Of a stretch of DNA of 64,000 nucleotides, positions 20,495-30,116 are shown piece by piece. The stretch spans positions 2,603 through 66,602 of the forward strand of contig DFJW01000083.1 of the NCBI GenBank assembly GCA_002373775.1. Reading direction: 5' to 3'. Position 1 is the first letter of the stretch; every line of letters begins with the position of its first letter. The translations under genes were made by a program, and so were the position numbers. The notes under the pieces are model-generated. The model was not told where the DNA came from, made no database searches, and saw nothing but the letters and a program-made list of their open reading frames with translations. Source of the DNA: Ruminococcus flavefaciens (GTDB lineage: Bacteria; Bacillota; Clostridia; Oscillospirales; Ruminococcaceae).

Positions 20495-23400
20495 TTATTG
20501 GATAAGGCCTATGTTTTCTGCACCAAAAGCTTCCGATAAAGCTTTGTAAGACTCTTCATTCACAGTTATTCCGAGCTTATTCTTATGCATTATCGTCTTC
20601 TTGATATCTGTAAGATAGAAACACATCAGAGTCTCGCCTTTATACCTGCTGCAAATATCCGAAACACCGTCATTCAAAAAAGCGGATCCTGAATCACATT
20701 TTACGCACAGTTTCATATTCTTCAAGGATCGCGCGATATCACCTTCAGGAATTATCGTACTGCAAACTATCGTAACGTTCTCATCCTTTACTGATATCTT
20801 TCCGCTTATAAGAAGTATCGTTCCTTCTTTCAGGCTCGAACTGAAGACTGCATACAGATCCGGAAAAACAACCGCTTCGATCTCACCTGTCTCATCAGCT
20901 ACCGTCATAAAATTCATTCTGTCGCCTTTTCGGGTGGTATGCACTTTTCCCGACTGAACTATGCACATCAGCTTTACAGCTTCACCGTCGATCGCATTCT
21001 CGACAGCTGTCACTGTATTGATCGCTCTTACATGCAGCAATGCAGCTATATACGCATATTCAGACAGCGGACTGCCTGTCAGGTATATGCCTGCCGCTTC
21101 CTTTTCCATTGTCAGCAGCTTTCTTTTGTCATATTCCGGCTTGAACGGAAAGCGGATATTCAGCCCTGCATTATCCTCTTCATCAAGGAAATTAAGCTGC
21201 CCGTCAATCATTCCTCTGCCGCCTGTACTTATTGCTTCGAGTATCCCTTCGTAATTCTCGATCATCTGCCTTCTGTTAAGTCCGAGATCATCGAGTGCTC
21301 CTGCTTTTATCAGATTCTCAAGTGCCTTCTTGTTCAGTTCACGGCCTTCTATTCGTTCACAGAAATCCTGAAAACTCTTATATGCGCCATTGCGTTTTCT
21401 CTCTGACATTATGCTTTCCGCAAGTCCTGCTCCGACATTTTTTATTGCGAGAAGACCATAATACATATATCCGTCACAATATGTAAAACTCTTGTTGCTC
21501 TTGTTCACATCAGGTCTGAGTATCTGTATGCCGCCGTTCCTGCACGCATTTATGTATTCAGCAAGCTTTTCAGTATAAGCCATGACGCTTGACATCAGTG
21601 ACGCCATATAGTATCCGCGATAATGGTATTTTAGATATGCTGTCTGATATGCAAGATACGCATATGCAGCAGCGTGGGATTTGTTGAAGGCGTATGAAGC
21701 AAAGCTTATCATATCATCGAATATGGCATTCGATACCTCATAGCTCACTCCATTTGTCTCTGCGCCCTTTATGAAGCTCTCACGCTCTTTTATCATTACA
21801 TCGTGCTTCTTCTTTGCCATTGCACGCCGCACTATATCAGCATGTCCGTATGAGTATCCTGCAAGTTTACGGCATATCTCCATTACCTGCTCCTGATACA
21901 CCATGCAGCCGTAAGTTTCGGAAAGTATGTCTTTAAGCACCGGATCAGCATACTGTATCTTCTCCGGATGCCTCTTATTTTCGATATATGTCGGTATAGA
22001 TTTCATAGGTCCCGGACGATACAGGGATATTATTGCTATAAGATCCTCAAGACACTCCGGCCGCATTTCCATAAGCCTCTGCGTCATGCCGGCGCTTTCA
22101 AGCTGAAACACGCCTGAGGTATCGCCTTCGGACAACATTTTATAAACGCCCGGATCGTCGATAGGTATCTCATCCACATTGAATCCGGGCTGTATACGGC
22201 ATATTTCGTTGACAGCATCCCGGATAACCGTGAGGTTCCTCAGACCAAGAAAATCCATTTTCAGAAGACCAAGAGATTCAAGTATAGTCATGGTATACTG
22301 TGTGACTATAGTTCCGTCGTTACGCTGTAACGGAACAAGATCACTCAGCGGTACCGCTGATATTACTACACCGGCAGCATGAGTTGAGGCATGCCTCGGC
22401 ATTCCTTCAAGTTTCATAGCAAGATCAATGAGCGTTTTTACTGACCTGTCAGATCTGTAAAGAGAAGACAAGTCATCAGATAATTCCAGAGCTTCTTTGA
22501 GAGTGTTCCGCCATTCGATCTGCTTTGCTACTCTGTCGCACAACTGATATGAAAGGCCAAGCACTCTGCCTACATCGCGCACAGCTGCACGCGCTTTCAG
22601 TGTATCGAAAGCTATTATCTCTGAGACATAATCTGCCCCGTATTTCTTTACTACGTAATCTTTGACGCTCTGACGCCCTTCAATGCAGAAGTCGATGTCA
22701 AAGTCAGGCATACTTACTCGTTCAGGATTGAGAAATCTCTCAAAAAGCAGATTATACTTTATGGGATCTATTCCTGTTATGCCGATACAATACGCACAGA
22801 GACTGCCGGCTCCCGAGCCTCTTCCGGGACCTACCGGTATACCATGCTCTTTTGCGTATTTAATAAAATCCCATACTATAAGATAATAATCAGTGTATCC
22901 CATTTTGGTTATGACAGAGAGCTCATATTCCATTCTGTCGATAACTTTCTCATCCGGGACCGCACCGTACTTTTCTATCATCCCACGTCTGCATAGTTTA
23001 CGGAAGAAGGCTTCATTGTCAGTCACACCGTCTATGGTGAATTTCGGAAGCTTTATGCTGCCAAACTCAAACTCAACATTGCATCGCTCTGCTATAACAG
23101 CCGTATTTGCAATAGCTTCAGGATGTCCGGGAAACAAGGCTCTCATCTCTTCTTCCGACTTGACATAGAACTCTTTAGTCGGAAATCTCAGAGGATTAGG
23201 TTCATCCAGTGTCTTTCCGGTCTGTATACAGATAAGCACGTTCTGCATCTCTGCATCGCTTTTACTTATGTAATGACAGTCATTAGTAGCCGCGAGCGGT
23301 ATCCCCGTCTCCTCAGAAAGCCTGTAGAGATCAGGAAGTATCTTCGCTTCTTCATCTATTCCGTGATCCTGTATCTCAATATAGTAATTGCCGGCACCAA

Positions 23401-23902
23401 AGATATCCCTGTATCCGAGAGCTTTCTTTTTTGCCTCTTCATAGCTGCCGTCCGAAAGCAGACGCGGTATCTCACCTGCAAGGCAGGCAGACAGGCAGAT
23501 AAGCCCGTTATGATACTTTTTCAGCAGTTCCTTATCTACACGAGGTTTACTGTAAAATCCGTCCACAGCTGCTATGGAGACAAGTTTTACAAGGTTTTTA
23601 TACCCTTCATTATTCTCACAAAGCAGTATCAGATGGTATGGTGAGGTATCTATCCTTGGCTCTTTATCAAGATGTCCTCTTGGTGCTACATATACTTCAC
23701 AGCCTATCACCGGCTTTATGCCGTTCTTCTTTGCCGCATTCCAGAATTCGATCACTCCGTACATATTGCCGTGATCCGTGATAGCAACAGCAGTCTGCCC
23801 GAGTTCCTTTACCCGTTCCATTAGATCGTTGATCCTGCATGCACCGTCTAATAAGCTGTATTCTGTATGAACGTGAAGATTCACAAACTGGTCATTTTTC
23901 AT
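20495..23902 (-). CDS. dnaE: DNA polymerase III alpha subunit, DnaE type
   Basis: The 1135-aa protein has an N-terminal PHP domain (HVHTEYSLLDGACRI, ITDHGNMYG) and then the C-family polymerase core with catalytic carboxylates in MPDFDIDF. PGRGSGAGSL, YRPGPM and YQEQVM also match. A helix-hairpin-helix and a C-terminal OB fold (SGKVHTTRKGDRMNFMTVAD) follow. There is no proofreading exonuclease insert, so it is DnaE rather than PolC. It overlaps whiA by 11 bp, in the conserved Firmicute order. Confidence 0.95.
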   Translation of the reverse strand: MKNDQFVNLHVHTEYSLLDGACRINDLMERVKELGQTAVAITDHGNMYGVIEFWNAAKKNGIKPVIGCEVYVAPRGHLDKEPRIDTSPYHLILLCENNEGYKNLVKLVSIAAVDGFYSKPRVDKELLKKYHNGLICLSACLAGEIPRLLSDGSYEEAKKKALGYRDIFGAGNYYIEIQDHGIDEEAKILPDLYRLSEETGIPLAATNDCHYISKSDAEMQNVLICIQTGKTLDEPNPLRFPTKEFYVKSEEEMRALFPGHPEAIANTAVIAERCNVEFEFGSIKLPKFTIDGVTDNEAFFRKLCRRGMIEKYGAVPDEKVIDRMEYELSVITKMGYTDYYLIVWDFIKYAKEHGIPVGPGRGSGAGSLCAYCIGITGIDPIKYNLLFERFLNPERVSMPDFDIDFCIEGRQSVKDYVVKKYGADYVSEIIAFDTLKARAAVRDVGRVLGLSYQLCDRVAKQIEWRNTLKEALELSDDLSSLYRSDRSVKTLIDLAMKLEGMPRHASTHAAGVVISAVPLSDLVPLQRNDGTIVTQYTMTILESLGLLKMDFLGLRNLTVIRDAVNEICRIQPGFNVDEIPIDDPGVYKMLSEGDTSGVFQLESAGMTQRLMEMRPECLEDLIAIISLYRPGPMKSIPTYIENKRHPEKIQYADPVLKDILSETYGCMVYQEQVMEICRKLAGYSYGHADIVRRAMAKKKHDVMIKERESFIKGAETNGVSYEVSNAIFDDMISFASYAFNKSHAAAYAYLAYQTAYLKYHYRGYYMASLMSSVMAYTEKLAEYINACRNGGIQILRPDVNKSNKSFTYCDGYMYYGLLAIKNVGAGLAESIMSERKRNGAYKSFQDFCERIEGRELNKKALENLIKAGALDDLGLNRRQMIENYEGILEAISTGGRGMIDGQLNFLDEEDNAGLNIRFPFKPEYDKRKLLTMEKEAAGIYLTGSPLSEYAYIAALLHVRAINTVTAVENAIDGEAVKLMCIVQSGKVHTTRKGDRMNFMTVADETGEIEAVVFPDLYAVFSSSLKEGTILLISGKISVKDENVTIVCSTIIPEGDIARSLKNMKLCVKCDSGSAFLNDGVSDICSRYKGETLMCFYLTDIKKTIMHKNKLGITVNEESYKALSEAFGAENIGLIQ

Positions 23903-24809
23903 TGTTATACATACCTCTGCGTATATCGTCAGCTATCTTGGCAAGACGTTTGAATCTGTGATTTACACCTGATCTGCTTATAGGTACAGACAGGTTCTCA
24001 CCTATCTCCTGAAGGCTCATATCAATGTTTTCAAGACGCAGAAGCGCAACTTCTCGCAGTTCGTCAGGAAGGCTGTCAAGACCGGATATGTGGTCTATAA
24101 GCTTTATATCTTCGATCTGACGCACTGCGGCATTTACTACTTTATCAATATTGGCAGAATCGCAGTTAGCGATCCTGTTTGCTTTATTCCTGACGTCTTT
24201 GTATATCTTGACATTCATCAATTCAAGTGTACACTGCTGTGCTCCTATGAATGTGAGAGTATCCTCTATAGATACGCTGTCCTTGATATATACAACGACC
24301 TGTCCGCGCCTTGTTACCGTCTTGGCGTTTGCACCTATGTCACCAAGAAGCATTGATAGCATATCCGCAAGCTGTGCTGTGGGAGGTGTGAATTCAAGAT
24401 GATATTCTTTTTCAGGATCATTTACACTGCCGCATGTCAGGAATACTCCTGCCGTAAAAACTCCGAGACTATTCGTCGCAATAATCTCGGTATCCATTAC
24501 TCTTTCATTTTCGTTGAATCTGTACTTGCCGAAAACAAGCCCGATCGTTTCAGGATCGGTAATATCGTATGTATACAGAATGGAGCTGTTCCTGCGCACA
24601 TTTTCCACGCATTGCAGCTCCTTCTTTATAACACTTCTAAAAAGGCTCCTGAACATTTCTGCTGCTATTCTGCTCTCGCTCTGGAAACATATTCGTTCTC
24701 TTCCGAGAATACGGCTGAACAACAGCATTCCGTAAAGGCAAGCAAATCTCTTGTCTTTGTCATTTACTGAGGAGCATATCTCTTTTCTTACTTCATTTGA
24801 AAAAGACAT
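23892..24809 (-). CDS. whiA: DNA-binding protein WhiA
   Basis: 305 aa. An N-terminal LAGLIDADG-like half is followed by a C-terminal helix-turn-helix (LPDELREVALLRLENIDMSLQEIGENL, PISRSGVNHRFKRL). WhiA affects sporulation, division or chromosome segregation in Gram-positives. The ATG at MSFSNEV is preferred because GGAGTG is upstream. The order rapZ-whiA is the standard one. Confidence 0.92.
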   Translation of the reverse strand: MSFSNEVRKEICSSVNDKDKRFACLYGMLLFSRILGRERICFQSESRIAAEMFRSLFRSVIKKELQCVENVRRNSSILYTYDITDPETIGLVFGKYRFNENERVMDTEIIATNSLGVFTAGVFLTCGSVNDPEKEYHLEFTPPTAQLADMLSMLLGDIGANAKTVTRRGQVVVYIKDSVSIEDTLTFIGAQQCTLELMNVKIYKDVRNKANRIANCDSANIDKVVNAAVRQIEDIKLIDHISGLDSLPDELREVALLRLENIDMSLQEIGENLSVPISRSGVNHRFKRLAKIADDIRRGMYNNEK

Positions 24810-24830
24810 CAGTGCCACTCCGATCAGATA

Positions 24831-25703
24831 TCAGAATTTTTTATCCTTTGCTATATCACGATGATACTTCTGTACCCTGTAATCGCTTTCTATCAGGTGT
24901 TTAGACATCAATTCCGCGAATGTTATAGAACGGTGCTTTCCGCCTGTACATCCGAATGCGATAACAAGCTGGCTCTTTCCTTCGTGAATATAAAGCGGTA
25001 TCAGATAATCAATAAGATCTTTGAGTTTTTCAAAAAGCGTTCTCGACTGCTCAAAGCTCATAACATAATCCCTTACACAGCTTTCACATCCTGTGTGATT
25101 GCGCAGTTCGTCTATGTAATAAGGATTCGGCAGACATCGAACATCAAAAACCAGATCCGATTCTGTGGAGACTCCATACTTAAAGCCGAATGACATGATC
25201 TTTATTATCAGCGAATCAGAATTTCTGTCAAGGAATATCTCTTTGACCTGCTCTTTTAACTGTGATGCTGTCAGATTGGATGATTCGATGTAATAATCTG
25301 CTATCTCTCTCAGCTGTGAGAGCTGATTGCGTTCGTGCTCGATAGCATCGTGCATGTTGCCGTTGAATTTTTCGTCCAGAGGATGCTTGCGGCGTGTTTC
25401 CTTATACCGCTTTATAAGCACTTCGTCGCTGGCTTCAATAAACAGCACTTTTATATCTACATCTTCTTCACTCTTGAGCATTTGCCATGAGTGAAATATC
25501 TCAGCAAACATATCACCTGTTCTGATATCGACTGCTACTGCTACTTTACTTATACCGCTTTCGCTTTTTCTGCAAAGATCAACAAATCTGGATATAAGTT
25601 TAGGCGGGATATTATCTATGCAATAATATCCGATGTCTTCAAGCACATCCATTACACTGGATTTTCCAGAACCGGACATTCCGGTCACAATTATCAGTTT
25701 CAT
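24831..25703 (-). CDS. rapZ: RapZ/YvcJ-family P-loop nucleotide-binding protein
   Basis: The 290-aa protein has Walker A GMSGSGKSSVMDVLEDIGYY and the downstream IDNIPP motif, and a C-terminal domain with GCTGGKHRSI. Proteobacterial RapZ is an RNase adaptor that controls amino-sugar synthesis; the Firmicute protein binds nucleotides with a less defined role. The start is MKLIIVTG after GGAGG, 26 bp after murB. Confidence 0.93.
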   Translation of the reverse strand: MKLIIVTGMSGSGKSSVMDVLEDIGYYCIDNIPPKLISRFVDLCRKSESGISKVAVAVDIRTGDMFAEIFHSWQMLKSEEDVDIKVLFIEASDEVLIKRYKETRRKHPLDEKFNGNMHDAIEHERNQLSQLREIADYYIESSNLTASQLKEQVKEIFLDRNSDSLIIKIMSFGFKYGVSTESDLVFDVRCLPNPYYIDELRNHTGCESCVRDYVMSFEQSRTLFEKLKDLIDYLIPLYIHEGKSQLVIAFGCTGGKHRSITFAELMSKHLIESDYRVQKYHRDIAKDKKF

Positions 25704-25729
25704 ATTATCCTCCTGATCTCCGGTTGAGA

Positions 25730-26635
25730 TCACCTGAGTATCACAGGTTCAAGTTCAAGGACATAACCGGTCTTTTCCTTTACTATACGCTGTACTTTAC
25801 CGCATAGTTCAAGAACATCACTGCATGTGGCATAACCTTTGTTTATTACAAAACCGCTATGCTTTTCGCTGACCATAGCACCGCCGCATGTGAGTCCCTT
25901 CAGTCCGCACTGATCTATCAGAAGCGATGCGTAGCTGCCTTCGGGACGTTTGAATGTACTGCCGGCACTGGGATATTCAAGCGGCTGCTTTGAGCTTCTC
26001 TTTGACATGCACTCTGTCATTGCCGCCTTTATTGCATCAGGATCGCCCTTTTTGAGCTTCATCGTAACTGAAGTTACCACGCATTTGCTGTCTGCAAAAA
26101 TGCTGTGACGGTATGAAAGCCGCATATCAGCTGCGTCAATTTTCTTTATCTCACAGTTTTCATCTATATACTCAGCTGACACAACGATATCCTTCATTTC
26201 GCTGCCGTATGCTCCTGCATTCATAAACAGTGCACCGCCAACCGTGCCGGGAATGCCGAAGAGATTCTCCATGCCGGTCAGACCGGACTGCTGCGCATGT
26301 ACACAAGCGGACGCGAGAAGCGCTCCTGCCTGACATTTTATCGTGTCGCCTTCTATTTCTATAAGAGCAAAATCACTTCCGAAAAGAAGAATGACTCCGT
26401 CAAATCCCTCATCAGAGGCTATTATGTTGCTGCCTCTGCCGATGATGCCGTAACGTATGGAATGAGCATTAAGGTATTTTATTATGGAAGCAGCCGATCC
26501 GGCTGAATTAATGCTGATCAGCGCCCTGCACGGACCTCCGAAACGAAATGTGACATATTCGCTGAGCGAACATTCAGGGGTTATACGACAGCCAAGCTCA
26601 CCACACAGTTCAGTCAGTTCATCAATGTTTATCAT
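25730..26635 (-). CDS. murB: UDP-N-acetylenolpyruvoylglucosamine reductase
   Basis: The 301-aa FAD enzyme completes UDP-MurNAc synthesis. FAD-binding motifs are GRGSNIIASDEGFDG and NLFGIPGTVGGALFMNAGAYG. The catalytic region contains YPSAGSTFKRP (catalytic Ser) and KHSGFVINKG. This is a type II MurB with the short substrate-binding domain. The start MINIDEL is 6 nt after GGAGG; one codon upstream is also possible. Confidence 0.94.
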   Translation of the reverse strand: MINIDELTELCGELGCRITPECSLSEYVTFRFGGPCRALISINSAGSAASIIKYLNAHSIRYGIIGRGSNIIASDEGFDGVILLFGSDFALIEIEGDTIKCQAGALLASACVHAQQSGLTGMENLFGIPGTVGGALFMNAGAYGSEMKDIVVSAEYIDENCEIKKIDAADMRLSYRHSIFADSKCVVTSVTMKLKKGDPDAIKAAMTECMSKRSSKQPLEYPSAGSTFKRPEGSYASLLIDQCGLKGLTCGGAMVSEKHSGFVINKGYATCSDVLELCGKVQRIVKEKTGYVLELEPVILR

Positions 26636-26673
26636 CATATTCCTCCTTGTCAAGTTATATGTTGATCTGTACG

Positions 26674-27633
26674 TCAGAATGCCTCATAATCACGAACGAT
26701 CTCCTTAGAATCAGCTTCCATTCCAAGGCGGTTGAGAAGTTCCTGAGCTGCGTTATAGCCCATCTTCTTCTGTCTGTTGTTCATAGCGGCTACTTCAAGA
26801 ATCACCGCAAGGTTACGTCCCGGCTTTACCGGAATAGTAAGTGACGGCACCTTTACACCAAGAAGTGAAACATATTCTGTATCAACACCCATTCGGTCAT
26901 AGACCTTTTCCGAGTTCCATAACTCAAGTTCAACTACAAGATCAAGTTTCTCAGTCATCTTTACAGCACCGATACCGAAAAGTCTTCTTGCATTTATGAT
27001 TCCTATACCTCTTAATTCGAGGAAGTGGCGAATATTATCAGGTGAACTTCCGACAAGACTTATATTTGATACCTTTCTGATCTCAACGGCATCGTCTGCT
27101 ACAAGTCTGTGTCCGCGCTTTACAAGCTCGATAGCTGTTTCGCTCTTACCTACGCCGCTTTCACCTGTTATGAATACACCTTCACCGTATATCTCGATAA
27201 GTACACCGTGTCGTGTTATTCTCGGAGCAAGAGTCAGGTTAAGGAAAGCGATAAGTCCTGACATGAAGTTCGAAGTGCTCTCTTTGCTTCTCAGCAGCGG
27301 GACTTCATACTCCTTGGCAAGCTCAAGCATCTCTGCAAAGTACGGAAGTTCTCTCGTTATTATAAGTGCCGGGATCCTCTGTGCAAAAAGGAGCTGTAAC
27401 CTCTCGCGTCTGGTTTTTTCATCAATAGTCGAAAGATAGGCAAATTCCATTTTGCCTATGATCTGGATACGCTCAGGGTTAAAATACTCATAGAAGCCCA
27501 TAAGCTGAAGTCCGGGACGGTTTACGTCGTTTTCATCTATCATTATCTCATTCGCATCTTTGTGGATATAGATAACTTCAAGCTTGAATTCATCAACTAT
27601 GCGCTGTAATGAAACTTTAAAATTTTCTGCCAT
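26674..27633 (-). CDS. hprK: HPr kinase/phosphorylase
   Basis: The 319-aa bifunctional enzyme phosphorylates Ser46 of HPr and controls carbon catabolite repression in Firmicutes. Its Walker A is GESGVGKSETAIEL, followed by LVADDAVEI and the signature LELRGIGIINARRLFG. The start is MAENFKV after GGAG. It is the first recognisable core gene of the conserved hprK-murB-rapZ-whiA-dnaE string. Confidence 0.94.
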   Translation of the reverse strand: MAENFKVSLQRIVDEFKLEVIYIHKDANEIMIDENDVNRPGLQLMGFYEYFNPERIQIIGKMEFAYLSTIDEKTRRERLQLLFAQRIPALIITRELPYFAEMLELAKEYEVPLLRSKESTSNFMSGLIAFLNLTLAPRITRHGVLIEIYGEGVFITGESGVGKSETAIELVKRGHRLVADDAVEIRKVSNISLVGSSPDNIRHFLELRGIGIINARRLFGIGAVKMTEKLDLVVELELWNSEKVYDRMGVDTEYVSLLGVKVPSLTIPVKPGRNLAVILEVAAMNNRQKKMGYNAAQELLNRLGMEADSKEIVRDYEAF

Positions 27634-27671
27634 TTTTAACTCCGTTCTCCGGAAATACATCCGGCTTTATT

Positions 27672-28889
27672 TTATCCGACTATAAAAGAAGTATAATCAT
27701 ATTCTGAGATGCCTTCTTTTGCTTTTAACAATTCATCAACGCCAACAGAGGTCCCGGATATGCGGATAGCGACATTGCTGAATGATGACAGTCTCTCTTT
27801 GATCTTGTCATTATCAAGCATCTTCTTTACCATGTCAGATGCTGTTCCGGTAAACTCATAATTAGTATCAGATGCGTATACACCATTCCTTATATCGTCA
27901 ATGTTTATATTGAGTATTATCGACTGAACATTCAATACCATAGGCTGTGATATCACATCGTCATTATTTTTGAGTATATCGGTCGCTGCAACTTCAAGCA
28001 TCATCGTGGAACCATTTGTAAGTATACGCTCATTGAACATATTCGCCGCCATTGTCATTGCCTGATAACGGTCAGATCCCGAAAGGACAGGATCCAGCAT
28101 TTCAAGATCAGAAGCACGAAAATACGGGTATATCATATCTGTGCAGACTACTTTTTCAAATCCTGCTCCTGCTGCTTCGCTGAGGATATCAGCGATGTAA
28201 CTCCTGGTGGTCTCGGAATAGGGTGTGGTCCAAGGCTTACCGCCGGCAGCAGGATCATTGTCATTCCACTGTTCACCTGTATCAAATGTAACATATCCGG
28301 TACCTGCATACGTTGCCGGCAATAAATTATCATTGAATGTGCTGACTACAGCTACCGGTTTATATCCTGCCTTTGTTACTGCTGTTACGATGTCGCTGAG
28401 TTTTATCATATGCTGAAGCCCCTGAAGCTGATCTGCCATAAGTACTGAACTTGCATATGTGAGCTTTCCTCCGGATAATTTGAGAGGGACTTCAATGTAC
28501 TCAATGTTCTGACCAGCAGGTACTCTGTGCAAAGCAAGTTCCAGTGACTGAGTATCCGCGATATCGTTCGCCGACAAGGCGAAGGCACGGTATTCTTCTG
28601 CGCTTATCGTCGGCTGAACCGCTGATTCGGTCGGCGATGTCATACCTTCCGAACTGCTGGTAAATTCAATTGCTGACGGATCCTCCGACTCACTTACGGT
28701 TATACTGCTGTCCCCTTTTTTCTTGCTGTAATTCACAAGAGGTTCAGCTACACTGTAACCAATAAATCCGATTCCGCCTATAAGGATCACTGTGAGTCCG
28801 ACAGAAAATGCCTTGCTCACAGGACTCTTGCCATAATAATTTTTTTCTTTTGTCTTATAAATTTTCCTTCCTTTGTTCCTGAATTTCAT
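27672..28889 (-). CDS. Membrane-anchored glycoside-hydrolase-like protein
   Basis: The 405-aa protein has a basic N-terminus and one transmembrane helix (about 29-50), a Ser-rich linker, then a domain resembling the putative TIM-barrel glycosyl hydrolases of the DUF4015 group. Such features are VAVVSTFNDNLLP, TPYSETTRSYIADILSEA and GFEKVVCTDMIYP. The start follows GGAGAG. It probably acts on wall or exopolysaccharide outside the membrane; the substrate and catalytic residues are not certain. Confidence 0.6.
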   Translation of the reverse strand: MKFRNKGRKIYKTKEKNYYGKSPVSKAFSVGLTVILIGGIGFIGYSVAEPLVNYSKKKGDSSITVSESEDPSAIEFTSSSEGMTSPTESAVQPTISAEEYRAFALSANDIADTQSLELALHRVPAGQNIEYIEVPLKLSGGKLTYASSVLMADQLQGLQHMIKLSDIVTAVTKAGYKPVAVVSTFNDNLLPATYAGTGYVTFDTGEQWNDNDPAAGGKPWTTPYSETTRSYIADILSEAAGAGFEKVVCTDMIYPYFRASDLEMLDPVLSGSDRYQAMTMAANMFNERILTNGSTMMLEVAATDILKNNDDVISQPMVLNVQSIILNINIDDIRNGVYASDTNYEFTGTASDMVKKMLDNDKIKERLSSFSNVAIRISGTSVGVDELLKAKEGISEYDYTSFIVG

Positions 28890-28924
28890 TTTAATTCTCT
28901 CCTATTGACGTCGCGCATTCTATC

Positions 28925-29497
28925 TTATCTGAGCGCATATACCGCCATTGATATTATACCAAGATATACAAGCATCGACGGAAAACCTCTGAATGATGCC
29001 GGTACTCTGGCAGAGGTCAGCCGATGATATGCAGCGGCAAGGATAACAGAAGCTATGACAAAGCCTAACCCCGCTTCAAGTCCGGTTTTCAGATAATCCG
29101 GAAAGTTCATGAATGAACTGTCGATCGCAGCCCTGTCACTTATGGCTATTATCGTTCCCATAACTGCACAGTTATAGGCAGATACATGTATATACTTTCT
29201 TGTTTTTTCAAAATGCTCTCTGCTGATAAAGTATAGTGCAGAAAGAAGTACAACATACAAAATTCCAATAATTATCACATAGGAAAGCAGCCTGTACTCC
29301 CGGTAGCCTTCCGGCAGCATCCGGTCTATAAAGTATGCACCGGCTGAACCAAGTGTAGTAAACAGTGTTATGGTAAAAGCTGTACCAATGAGTTTTCTGC
29401 GGCTCTGTGCAGCGATAAACAGCGTACTCGTTCCAAGAGCCTGACTGAGTATCAGATTCGCTGCAAGTATAGTAAGGAAATCAGATACCAGATACAT
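28925..29497 (-). CDS. RnfA/RnfE-like membrane protein
   Basis: 190 aa, six hydrophobic helices, resembling the RnfA/RnfE family (LTILAANLILSQALG near the N-terminus). Rnf complexes couple ferredoxin:NAD electron transfer to ion pumping. Start at MYLVSDF after a G6 run. The gene overlaps the RnfE-like gene by 17 bp. The subunits that hold flavins and Fe-S clusters (RnfB, C, G) are not nearby. Confidence 0.6.
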   Translation of the reverse strand: MYLVSDFLTILAANLILSQALGTSTLFIAAQSRRKLIGTAFTITLFTTLGSAGAYFIDRMLPEGYREYRLLSYVIIIGILYVVLLSALYFISREHFEKTRKYIHVSAYNCAVMGTIIAISDRAAIDSSFMNFPDYLKTGLEAGLGFVIASVILAAAYHRLTSARVPASFRGFPSMLVYLGIISMAVYALR

Positions 29498-30116
29498 CTT
29501 CATCCCCCCTTACTGTCCCGGGATCACGTTTCAGAGATGAACGTATCATCCTGTAAATGCCGCAAAGAAGTCCGAGGAATATGAATCCTCCGAACGGCTG
29601 TCCGACGCCGCTGATTATGATCTTGGCATCAACTATCCTGCTGTTTATAGTTCCGTATGCCAGCAGTTCCCTTATAAACGCTGTCAGCACCATTACTGCA
29701 TCAAAACCTATGATGTAGAACAGAAGTGAGAATATCATCTTTATTCTCTTCATGCGGAAAAATCTCGCTTCCGTCTGGAGTACTATAAGAGAATTTACCG
29801 CCAGCAGCGGAAAATATATGCCTATCCTCCCCACTGCTTCCGGCGAGATATCATTTGCTGCATACCTGACAGGGATATATATGACAGACGATATTACCGC
29901 ATATGATATTATCCTAAGAGCATACGGCAGCTTCTTAGGAACAAATGATGCCAGGATGACTGACGCGAAAGTAATAACAGAAAACGCACATATAAGTGCT
30001 ATCGCATTGCTCATAGTGTCGCCGCATATTATGACCGGTGATACGATCATGAATGCTGAAAGTACTGTATTATCCGCAAATACTCCGTCGAAAACAGTTT
30101 GTCTTCTATTATTCAT
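29481..30116 (-). CDS. RnfE-like membrane protein
   Basis: 211 aa, start MNNRRQTV after GGAGG. Six helices; PLLAVNSLIVLQTEARFF corresponds to the RnfE segment that normally reads around TNC..LGRAE, but the Cys characteristic of the family (bound iron in Rnf/Nqr A/E pairs) is Ser here (VNSLIV). This suggests a divergent or redox-inactive version. It lies between RnfD-like and RnfA-like genes. Confidence 0.6.
   Translation of the reverse strand: MNNRRQTVFDGVFADNTVLSAFMIVSPVIICGDTMSNAIALICAFSVITFASVILASFVPKKLPYALRIISYAVISSVIYIPVRYAANDISPEAVGRIGIYFPLLAVNSLIVLQTEARFFRMKRIKMIFSLLFYIIGFDAVMVLTAFIRELLAYGTINSRIVDAKIIISGVGQPFGGFIFLGLLCGIYRMIRSSLKRDPGTVRGDEDVSGI

Noticed and set aside
20961..21254. 97-aa plus-strand ORF
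   Set aside because: Antisense to dnaE, no ribosome site, no recognisable protein pattern.
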